Made by a program: the position numbers and the translations under genes. Positions 48,596 to 60,100 of a DNA stretch of 64,000 nt are shown here, piece by piece; the first letter of the stretch is position 1, and each line of letters begins with the position of its first letter. Location: NCBI GenBank assembly GCA_003991915.1, contig RQTK01000216.1:185724-249723 (forward strand), written 5' to 3'. Under the pieces are notes generated by a model. It made no database searches and was not told the origin of the DNA. It saw only the letters and a list, made by a program, of their open reading frames with translations. The stretch is from Elysia chlorotica (taxonomy: Eukaryota > Mollusca > Gastropoda > Plakobranchidae).

Positions 48596-50009
48596 TAGCC
48601 TCGGACAACCAAATAATAGATAGACAAAAGTATCATTAAAAACAGTTTCATGGCATGGACAGGCATTTGTATTGGCATTTGCAATTGCATCCATATCCAA
48701 ATATCGATGTACGTGATAACATTATTTTGTGGTCTATGAATACTTTAATGGAACGACGAAGGCAAACAACCTACAAAGGGCGACAGACAAAGTAAAAAAA
48801 TTGAAGAAACATCAGTTTTCATACAGACACCAAGCATAAATATGGCTCACATCAATGGATAGCAAATGCCATGATAAAACACTGCATGTATTTAAGACAA
48901 AGCTAATCACATAACATTTATGTCAAATGAATGAGACATGATAAAGAAATGAACATGATAAATAAATAAATTTAATGGTAGATTAACTCCTCTCTAAGTA
49001 CCATCACCCGTATCTGTGCAATACAAATATTGAAATCCTTAGAAAAATAATCTTTGTCCGTGCTATAAGTATGTGAGATAATATATGTATACCTTGCACA
49101 TGCAGATTTTAACTTCTTCTAAATCCATATACATTATAATTATTCAAGTTCACAATGGAATCAATGTAAGCCTCGCTCATGATTTTAATGGAAACCCATA
49201 CAATGAAATTCACGATAATGGGAGAGCAATCACAGTTAATCATCATTGAAACAAACAAAAAATGTAAATGCGTATGTTAAAACAATGTTTTTCACACATT
49301 AAAGATGATAATATGCTGATTTGAATATCAGGTCTGAGATCGAAGGAATCATAATAACTGTGATCCAACAATTTTGGACCCAACCACAATACTGCATCAT
49401 AATGATCAGGTTGAGAAAACAGTTCTTACATGTTATGATTGATCATGCGTGTATGCACCATATGTTTACTGTCAAATACATTTTCTCAGAAAAAGGTAAG
49501 AGATCTCAACATTACGCAAACTTGGTGAGGCAGATAAGTCCAGAGGCATTTTAGATCATGGATTTATGCATCGATCAGAGAAACCTTATTTCATTCATAG
49601 GATGATAGACACATGAAGTAGCTTCAAAGCTAATTTCATTCAGAGAAGTCTATCGTGAATAAATAAATAAAAAAACTCTCTTTCTCTTTAAGTTTCATAC
49701 CAATCACTAGAATAATTCTGAATTTAAAACATCAGCTTGCTCATTACAGTGCAATTCATTGATACAGGCTTTGAGAGAAAAGCTAACCAAGTTCCACTAA
49801 TTGCAACTCCCTTCTCAGAGAAAAGCCTTCAGTATTTACTTTATATGGTCTTGGAGAATCATTAACTGTTAAAAATGATTTAAACTACAGGCTTTCTGGG
49901 AAAAGAAAACAAAAATTCTAAAATTAAAAAAATGAGACAGACAATCCAAGCAGATGGGACATTGACATTTAGCAGTTGGATGTACATGTAAATGACTTTG
50001 TTAAGCTTG

Positions 50010-50272
50010 AGTTGTTGTTGTTGAGTTGGTTTAAAGTCCAACATCAGCAATATATAGTTTATATTGTGGATGGGTCCCAATACTGACGTCTGACAATTTT
50101 ACGTCCTGCCACACATGAGACAGGGCGGGGATACCATGACTCCTGTCTCAGCCGATCACATTAAACTGACACCGACCCAACCAGTAGGGAGCGAAATCGC
50201 CAGGACTCTAACCACGGACCTTTTGCGTCGTAAGCCATTTTTCTACCCCACGACCACAGCGCCCGCCCTTTG
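50010..50272 (-). mobile_element. SINE copy, near full length
   Basis: Reverse of the family consensus: GAGTTGGTTTAAAGTCCAAC tail first, GAGACAGGGCGGGGATACC core, then a head with GCCAGGACTCTAACC and CTACCCCACGACCACAGCGC. It lies in the proposed kcc 3' UTR in the same sense as the gene. Confidence 0.8.
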
Positions 50273-52609
50273 TTAAGCATGTGTAGTGATGATTACTTTT
50301 CTGTAACAGTCATTTTGGTATTAACCTTTTCCATGTTGTTAGCACTGATACGCTCTTTGTTTTTATCTGCACACATTCCATTTCGAACTAATAAAAATAA
50401 AAGCTTTTACCTTTGAAAAGTTTGGATAATTCCACAAATTAGTGTGCACAAAAGGAATAGGCCTTAAAGTCTGCGATGTTAAAAGAGTAATAGATGGATC
50501 AGATTTCCCACCCTCGTATAATATGTATTTTGATAGTAACTAGCCATTGCTTTCACTCTGAAACAGTATGAATGAAAGGAAGGTGGGGGGTTCTGCGGGC
50601 ATAAAGTAAATACAGTCAAAATCATAAAGCAGGAAAGGGAGTCAGTATACTCTGAGATATAAAGAGATGAAAAACCAAAGACAGTGGAAAGTAAATAAAT
50701 CGAAACTACAAGTAACAGGATGTCAATATGACAAAAAATAATTGAAAAACAAGACACAGCTAAATTTCATGTTTGCTTCCTATTGAAAGTTGTGCAGATA
50801 AAAATTAAAGCTTATATTCTGTCCTCAATAACTGAATTTTTTGTTTATTTTTTTTATATATATTCTCATTCCTCAAAAAGAAAAAAAACAAAACATAAAT
50901 GCAGAATCATCAATGGCATTGGTGTTCTGAACACATTTTGAATGATTTTTTTTTCATATATATATAATGTCCTTTTACCATGAAGTTCTGACCATATGGG
51001 TCGTGGTCACCATTAAATTAGGATGAAAGTATGAAATTTGGTCTCTTGGTCTATATGCTACTAAGTTTGTGTATAGTTACAGAGGTGTTACTATTTAAGT
51101 ATAGGCCTAACCAATGATTAGGAAACCTCTTTCTGTGTTGAAAAGTTATTGAACCCACCCTCCAAAGAAAGAACAATAAAAATAAAAAATCACAACTGAA
51201 AAAAAACAACCACAGATTATTTTGAAAATGGCATGGTCAACGACATTTTTTTCTTCTATTGCAGGTTAAAATAATGAGATTATCTGCAAAAGGCATAATA
51301 TTATAATATTTAAGGTGTAAGTGTGAAGTTATGGACTTGCTCCTAAAATAAAACAATATGTTCCCATATATAACTGAACAAAATAACATTGGATGTATCA
51401 CATGATCTTCTGTATACATACAGAGAAGAAAAGAAAACAATTTCCAGTTCAGATAAGCCTGACAATTTATATAATATAGAGCATAACTTTTTCTCAGTTC
51501 TTTCAATTAAATCATTACTAGAGTTCAGATATTCAAACTATACTTATGGTTTGCATAATAAGGGCATATTACTTTCTCCCAGTGAGTCAACAAGTGATTC
51601 TGAGTCCAGTGCCTGTCTGTGGAGACTGTGGCTGTTAAGTAGTGTAGTTAACCTTTAAGTCTTTATACCTTTGCTTAGTGCCGTTGCTTATCTTCCCTAT
51701 ACCACTGCTCTACCGCTGGCTTTCATTAATTGCCTACTTGTGAAGTGACGTCCATTTATGCAGAAAAAAAGTCACGGAACAAGTATAGTAACACTGAAAT
51801 TTTAAAAAATCAGTGACTTAAAGGTTAAGTAAACTATCCTGATCTCACACAAATGGACAGAATTTTTGGGCCTCTCTCTTACATAATCCGTTCCCAGCCT
51901 AGGTGTCCAAGCTTGAAGGAAGATCAGTGATTTATTAACATAAAAAAAAACAAAAAAACAAAGAAATGATTTTGCAGAATCACAAAAGCTCATTTATGGT
52001 AAATAAAAGGTGACTCAAGCAAATGTCTTTGTGAATGATGACTGAATTTGCAACATAATTAATACTCATCATATGCAATATTCGGCATGAAAACTATGAC
52101 TGTCTGATCTAAATTGTGTTAGCATATGAGGAAGGGCAAAATATTTTTTTATTTCTACCCGTGTCTTATTTTTTATTTTATTTTTTTTAATTTCAGCCTA
52201 CTGACATTGATAACTATATATATCTTCTTATTAAAAAAAAGAGCCTTCCATATTTCAAATACACAGGGTTTTTTTGTGTCCTTATCCCTACATAGATAAA
52301 CCATATGCTTTAAGTATATCACTAATTCTCTCATCTGATTCTAAAATGTTTATGTGTAATGAATGTAGATTATGCATATTAAATCTACTTCAACCAATAT
52401 ACTTAAAACTTGTTACAATTACTTGCCTGAAACCTAAGCTACGGCAAAGACCAAAGGCAATAGCAGTAAACCCCACACAAAGTTGAACTTAATACCTTCT
52501 ACTTCAATAAGATAGTTTAACGGCTAATATTTTTTACAACAGAAATCTGGCACCAATAATAAAAAAAAATATAACAGTTCATTCGATCTGTAAAAAATCT
52601 AATATTTGA

Positions 52610-52715
52610 TAGATATACTTCATTATATACTATATAAAACAAAATTTTCAGAACTAATATATTATAAATACACTACATTATATACTAGATAAAACAAAAT
52701 TTTCAGGACTATGGT
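52610..52715. repeat. Two-copy tandem repeat, about 65 bp
   Basis: CATTATATACTA.ATAAAACA then AAATTTTCAG.ACTA occurs twice, in the proposed kcc 3' UTR. Confidence 0.75.
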
Positions 52716-53031
52716 GATCGTTCATGTCTCGTTTCTGATTAATATTCCATTCTTTGTTGAAGCCTCATGTCAAAATAACAAAAAACAAAAACCCAACAAT
52801 ATCCACAGTTGTTTTCTTTTTTCTTTTTTCTGCCTTGCCTCATCAAGATGCTTGACTGACCTTAACCTATCCTAACCGGGCCTACAGTTTTCTTTAGATT
52901 ACGCTCTCAGCCCAGGACTAAAGAAAACTTAAGCTCTGGTTAAGGTCGTCTTGTCGACACAAAAAAACATAGTAATCCCCTTGCATCCCCTTGCAGTCCG
53001 TTACGGTGGTTCTGAGTGTGGCCTCGGTGGT

Positions 53032-53123
53032 CTAGGAGTAGATGGTGATGACCTCCCTGCCACTGCCGCGCACCATCAGGACTCGATCCAGGCCCTCCGT
53101 GAGCACCTCCAGGAACTCCATGT
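53032..53123 (-). CDS. kcc: kcc last coding exon with stop
   Basis: Encodes [20 protein letters not shown] then GREVITIYS and TAG (53032-53034). This is the usual KCC terminus. The first two bases complete a Tyr codon begun in exon 10. Confidence 0.96.
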
Positions 53124-56100
53124 CTGAGAGGCAGTGGGTTAAAGAAACTTTCCCGCAATTTTTAATTTATACAACAACAACAAAAATGTTGAAGTTTAGT
53201 ACTTTAAAATATATGTACACATTATGTATTGGGCTAAATTGGTTGAGCAAAGTTCCCTGCACATTTTACTTTACAAATACAAAGTTCAACAAATTGAATC
53301 TCTAAACACAAAATAGAAGTTCAATATTTATCCATACAAAAACAATACCTAAGTTGCTTGTTTTGTTCTTTGTTTTTTTCATACTTACAATTAAGTCCAT
53401 GAAGAAACATTTTTAAAAGTTTAATACGATATTCAGTTAAGTTTAAAGAGTTTGTTCACAACTGACTCTGTAAGAACAAGAACAGAAAGTAAAAAAGTAT
53501 TCATTAAAAAAATATATTCAGTTAAGAAAATCTTCTGTACAATTTACTGAAAGAAAAAAAAACAGACACCAATATTTATCCAAATATTTAAGTTTATAAA
53601 AAAAAAAGATGTGCACAACTGAATCTAAGACAACCCAACAAAAAAAAAATGTAGTTGTCAGTTTGAAAATTTTGTGCAAGACTGACTATGAGAAAAGGAA
53701 CAGAAAGTCAATCTTTTTCCATACAAAATATACATTGGGTTAAGCTCTCCTGTGCAACTTACTGAATGAAAAGAAAAACATAAGTTCAACATTTATCCAT
53801 TAAAAACTAAATTTAGTTTAAACAAATGTTCAGCAATGCTATTTACATCTCTCTCAACACAAGGCAGAGACAAAAGGTAACAGCTTTTAAGCAGTAGAAC
53901 CTTTAACACAATATTTGAAAACTGCAAACCCCACCACGCCTAAGCCTAAGATAAAAAAAAGTAGGATGATAACAAAATTGAAATGAAATGTCATCAGCTA
54001 TAGTGTTAATAAAAAACAAGGATACAGTTGAGCTCCCCTGAGTCCGTCTTAGGTGGCGCCGGTAGGTTGAGGATCACCAGCTGAGCTCCGTGCGACTTGT
54101 CCACTATGTGCTCATTCAGACGCACAGCCGTGTGCATGCGGCGAACGTTGTGTCTGTCTCTAAAACACACACACAAAATGAAAATCGTTTTTAGATTAGA
54201 ACAGCTTACATTTAAGGATCAGTTAATTAAGACGCAGGGGTGAACTTGAAGTTGAACTTAAGGAAAAAAGGACTTATGAAAAAAAATATCTAGATATTAA
54301 AACAGATTTTTTTTTTGTCCTCCGTTTTTAATTTCAAGCGGGTGACAGTTTTATCATATGCAAAAGGAAAACGATGGCTTGAATCATGCTCAGCCAATGT
54401 TTAATAAAAAGTGTGCAGACATACAATGAAAAAACTATCTAAAAAAACAACTGATTATCAAATAACGCACATAAAAAATGATTTTAGAAATTTAGGAATA
54501 ACAACATGTTTTTCTTCGCAACATACATTGTTGAAGAGCAAAGTGCCATTTTATAGACCTTTTTCGGATCTATCCTTAAAATTTTTTCAGTGGAGTAACT
54601 CTTTTATAATTACACGAATCGGAAACAAGCTCAATAATATTCATTGATGAGAAAAACAACACATTATATCTTGTTCACTAATTTTGTTGATAGAGCCACT
54701 AACTTCCCAAGTTACAAATTTTGTACAGACTTGAAATCGTTTACAACCTCAAAAAGAACCGTTCTGCTCCCTCTGCCCCCAAACATACGAAACAGTTGAA
54801 CATATCTTATTCAGCTGTCCTTAACTACAGGACCTCCGCACAAAACTTCTTCCACCTAATCCTACTTTGGAAAACACATTTTACTCCTGAAAAGACCAAC
54901 TAGAAAGGACATATATAAATTCTTCATCGTGTCATCAAGAAGAAGGGCGCAGGCTCAAGTGGCTGCTGGATCAGAAAAGTAAAGTAAAAGTAAGTAAAGT
55001 ACAGACTTGAAAACTGCAAAAACGTAACATGTAGTGAACATAGTTTGAGATCACTGATATATATATATATATATATATAATTATATATATATATTATATA
55101 TATTTTATTTCAACATACATATTGTATAAGAGATAAAAACAAACAATATTGATTCTAAAAGACCCAGGCCAGTCGACACTCACGGTTTTTTCTGCCTGTC
55201 GTTCTGCGTGGCGCTCTGCATGTCCTGGGGCTGTGAAGGTGAACTGGGACTTGTCCAGCGTTCGATGCGTGAAGCTGTCCACAGTGTCCGTGGTGCTCTC
55301 CTCGTTCTCTGGTACCGGCGTCAGGGTGATGGTTGGCACGCGGCACGAGTCGGGAGACAGCGACTGGTGTCAGTGGCACGAGAAGAATTGATTAGTAAAC
55401 TATAGCGATGTGTAGATTCTATTTTATTTCTGTACCATCAGGTGACAGCGACTGGTGTCAGTGGCACGAGTAGAATTGATTAGTAAACTATAACAATGTG
55501 TAATTACATTTTATTTATGTGCCAATCGCTTTCAAGATCACATAGATAGCAAATGACAGGCAGAAATGAAGAGAGCTCACATATATCAAGGATTGAGAAA
55601 ACTGTCGTTTGATCACAAACAAAGAACTGGAACGTGCCACGGCCATAATTTAAGTTAAAAGTATAACTATACTTGTGTTCTAAGCTTTTAAATCTATCTG
55701 TGTCTGTTGACTCCATCATTTGTAACTATGGTGGTTACAAGGTGTTCAATACTTGTAATAATATTATTATGATTGGTAGTGGAAGGCCTAAAACCAAGAC
55801 TTTAAATTTAATAGTGTCGAATATGTATAATCCATTTAATTTTTTTCCCAATAACCTCCACTAAAGATCTTTTAATCTAGCTATGTCTATTAAGACCCTA
55901 TTGTTGTTAAACTGCATCGTTCGTCAGTATGGTGGGTATAATATATTCAGTTACGAATACGAGTTCATTAAGAGTTATTGAACATAGTTAGAAGACATAA
56001 AGTCTCATTTAGGTTTATGTAGGACTTCAGGAAAGAGGAGTGAGTAATGCTAAGCTTTGGCAAATGGAAAAAAATTATTTAGCTCTACTACAAGATGACA

Positions 56101-57105
56101 ATATGACATTTCTGCTAGTTGAACTATTACTTTTTGCCAAATGTCTTTACTAATACTGATTATATGACTGGTAGGGGAATGGTTAAAACCTAAAGCTTAA
56201 GACTGTGCTACGTATCAACAAAATGGTTATAGGGTGTTCAATACTTGACATATGATTGGTAAAGGAATGGTTAAAACCAATAGCCTAAGACTGCGTTACA
56301 TATCAATAAGGTGGTTACAAGGTGTTCAATACTTCATATTTGATTGGTTGAAAAATGGTGAAAAACAAGAACTTAAGACTTCATAACTAATCCACATAAG
56401 ATGTTCAATACTAGAAACAGTATTGGCAGCGCAAAGGGTTAGAACCAAGAACTTAAGACTGAATAATCAATCGATATAAGATGTTTAATACTTGAAACAG
56501 TAGTGATAGCGGAAACGGTTAAAACCAAGAACTTAGAGTGGACGTGACTCACCCCTCCTGTCTGACCGGCTCTGATCTTGCTGAGCATGTCTGTTCTCTG
56601 CTCCATCATCAGAGTCCTCTCATACGTATATGCTGAGATGTCGTGGGTGCTCTGCAAACCGCAAGTAAAAATATCAATTAGAAACGTTGCATTTACGCGG
56701 TGTGGTTGAGTAAGCCTCACATTGTTTTATAATGACCTTGGGTAGAATGTACAAACAAGGCGTAGCTTACGTCTCGTCCTAAGAATATAAGAATTAGAAG
56801 GCTTACGAGACGTAAGCTACGTCATGTTTGTGCATTCTGCCCCTTGCTGTTAAGTTTGTTTTAAAGTAATTGACGAAATTCACTTATCATACAATTTATT
56901 TAAAATTGTTTGGATATCTTGCATTATTACTTTTGAGCCTAATATCCTCACCAAAATCATTTTTGTTAATAATACTATTTGTTATTCCACAAACTTTACG
57001 GCTATTAATGAGCACTGTAATTTCTGCTGCTTGTACTGCTGCTGTTTTGCTGCTGCTGCTATTGCTACTGTTGCTGCTACTACTACTACTAAAACTACCA
57101 CTACA

Positions 57106-57170
<65 letters not shown>

Positions 57171-60100
57171 AGCAACCATTACTTTCAACTCGTACAATGA
57201 TAATCATTTTCACCACCACCCTCAATAGTACCCACCATCTCCACCACATCCACATCTGCCTGTATCCTCAACTGGTACAGATATGTCTGGAGATCCTTCT
57301 TCATCTGGATAGAATTGTCTTCAGTTTCTGATAGATCGAAGGTTAAGGAGCGATAGGATGACATAAATCCAATAGCACAGCCGTGCCATAACTCATAAAG
57401 CTGGAAAAAATCCAGTATTTGTACTGTTCGATAGAGAGTTTCTGCAACTCAAGTGATGACATACTTATCGTCCAACATCAGCAGCAAGGCTATATTGTGG
57501 ATGGTCCCTAGACTAAAATTTGATAATTTTATATGCTTTGATAATTTTAAATGCTACCACTCAGAGTTAGTGCATGGATGCTTGGACTCCTGTCTAAGCC
57601 AGTGTCATTGTAATGACAGCAACCAAAATAATAGGGAACAAACTCAAGTAAATACATGACTATCACGGACTTTGAACCTTGGGAGACCAGGCTTTTCACA
57701 TTAGTAGAGCCAAGAATGCATGGTTATGGATTTACCATTCTGCTGAACAGAACCTATGACTCCACTTTATGCACCATAATAGCTCTGGTAACCTTGGACA
57801 TTTGATTAAAAATAAGTGGTTGTGGTTATTTGTAAAGCAGAAGATTTTTCCTACTTTTACATCTCAGGGGTTCTCGGAGAAGAGCCTATATGACAACACA
57901 TCCCAAGACTAACATCTGATAATTTTATGTGCAGCAACACATGCGACATTTGGGATACCGGGATTCCTGTCTCTGCCAATCGTCACTGATTCAACTAGTA
58001 GGGTGCAAAATCCAAGAAACATATAATGCCAAGTTGTGTCGCACGACAATAAAATATTCTCACATTCATGTTCAAATATACACAATTTTCCTCAAAGTTT
58101 AAAACCATTTTCTCTGTGTCAAAGTAAAACAAAAGTTAGGTAGTAAATTAAATGTTTACAATCTGGCCACTATCATAGACAGTATAAGCATAGCTATAGG
58201 TCAAGTGAAATAATCAGACGTGTTCAAATTGTTGTTCATATGAGTAAAGGATACGGGCCACAGTAAATATACGCAGCTGGCAGTTCTTCCAGGTCCTGTC
58301 TTGCTTCAACAAGAACGGCAGCAGCATCAGAAGACCTCCGTCATGTACAGGCAAATGTCAAGGAGAATCAACAAAACAGTAACACCAATGCAAAAAATGT
58401 TTTTTATGGTTTTTTTCATCATAAAAAAGGAAACTAAAAAAGAAAATTAAACTACAGAGAAAGTTAGCATGGCTTTAAATGAAAATGACTAACTCACATC
58501 TGTGTGTTCCTTCTTATAAAGATACATACCACTTTCATTTGCAGCTATAGGAAAGAAAATCTGTGTCATTTAAAAATGAGCCTTGTTACTCACATCATTT
58601 AACTTAATTCATTGACTGATCAGTAAGTGATAAGAACTTTACTATTTTTTACCACATAATCCTATTACACTTAATACCTTATGAAAAAACCATTGATAAA
58701 GTCAATCCTATATAACTTGATAAAAAAGCCAGTGATAAAGTCTAATTAATTTGACTATTGAAAACATCTGGATTTTGCTACTTGTTTTGTGTTCTAGTTT
58801 CAGATAAATGCCAGTGCTGCTAAGTAAAAAAAATAACAACATATACTAAGGATTAGAAGCCTACTCAAATTTTGCACAAGATTTCTTTCTGCGAAACACC
58901 ATGTGCTAAACTACAGAGGAATAGATCCCCAACGCTCTACTGAATTCCTCTAATATTTTCTTCTTTTTCTTCCGTTCTAACTGAATCATTAGGGTGAAAG
59001 ACCCATCGACTTTTCTACAAACTAATTGTAATACATTTTTTGTCTTTACAGATTTTTATGCGAATAGAGAGTGGGTTCCATTGTCATAATACTGATTATA
59101 AATGTGAGCCTACTCTCGACGGAAGTTAAGTGAATTTGAGGGCTACCTGTGAATAACTCTATATGAAAATATCACAGTTGGGTAAAGGATATGGACAATC
59201 CACCAGACATCAATGGTGCCCCGCACTTTGACACCCTGGTCTGGGAACTGGTTGATGCCCTTTGGCACCAGGAGAGCCATCTTGGCTGCCTCTACATTAC
59301 GCACAGTATCTGGTCGACGGAGAGAAAAAAAAGATGTTCTGGATTATTTTACCAATAATAACAATCGTAAAAGTAAAAAAATAATAACAGTTTGAATATA
59401 TCAACTTCTATAAATTGAAATAACATTATAAAACACCAGGTTCATGACTAGAAGTGCCTCTGCGCTCGTTCACCTAAGAAATTCTTGAAACTCTTGGTGT
59501 TGGCGTCGTGCCTCCAGCCATAGGGCCATCCTAGTACCACTGTGTTGTGCTTCAGGCCACCAAGTCCAGCACTTTGGATGCTGAGGAAAATAAAAGGAAT
59601 AAGGTGAAGAACAGAAACACTTGATATGTTAATTGTATGGGTATTTTGGAGTATCTAATCAACCGCAGAGTGATCTTATACCTCCCCAGGTTTATGAAAC
59701 TCAAGCTTTTGTGACAGAACTAAAAAGTTCTATGGATTTTTCAAGCCGTGTAACATGAAAAATATAATTATACTGCTAAACGAATTTGTGTTTGTTTTTT
59801 TTTAAAGTGGCACATTCCTAAGCCGTTCTAAAACTAAAAATATCTTATGCTGCAATATTCTCATTAAAAAAAAGTCGTAAATATAAAGACCTTTATGAGC
59901 ATTGGGATGAATTTGGCTTGTACGTATGTTTTAATAAATTTGTTTTTGTTCATTTTTTTTTTTGCTTTTGTTTGTTTTGTTTTGGATTTTTTTTTTAATC
60001 CTTGAAGTTTATCTTGAATACATTTTTATACTAAAATGTTTGTATTTTTTTACCCTCTGATCAAGATCTGTGAGAAATTTCTTTCAACGCATAAACTTCA

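Larger units (their letters stand above)
45790..53031 (-). other. kcc: Probable long 3' UTR of kcc
   Basis: About 7.2 kb of AT-rich, mostly non-tandem sequence follows the kcc stop with no recognisable exon on either strand. Minus-strand AATAAA at 45811-45816, followed by a TGTG/TTGTTTTT-rich stretch, is a good candidate end. Two SINE copies and a GA-rich block (48415-48570) are embedded. An earlier end or an intron in the UTR cannot be excluded. Confidence 0.35.
57328..58254 (-). other. kcc: U12-type GT-AG intron of kcc
   Basis: Donor GTATCCTTT (58254-58246) and branch site TCCTTAAC (57349-57342) both match the U12 consensus exactly; branch A is 15 nt from the AG. There is no long polypyrimidine tract at the acceptor, typical of this class. 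Confidence 0.9.

Noticed and set aside
54024..54025. Treating GTATCCTTG as an ordinary U2 donor
   Set aside because: Possible, but the branch-like TTCTTTAAC at the right distance and the short acceptor pyrimidine tract favour U12; kept at lower confidence than the other two.
55149..55405. Plus-strand open frames at about 55.2-55.4 kb
   Set aside because: Shadows of kcc exon 9 on the minus strand, whose frame fits the family and joins in phase to exon 8.
56870..57331. 153-codon plus frame and opposite Ser/Val frames
   Set aside because: They are antisense to kcc exon 7 and to the (CTA)n array beside it.
58255..58344. GT-AG alternative placing the acceptor inside GACGGAG
   Set aside because: It would need the upstream exon to encode DG after WWIVH, but that exon is followed directly by ATATCCTTT; only the AT-AC joint gives the conserved peptide.
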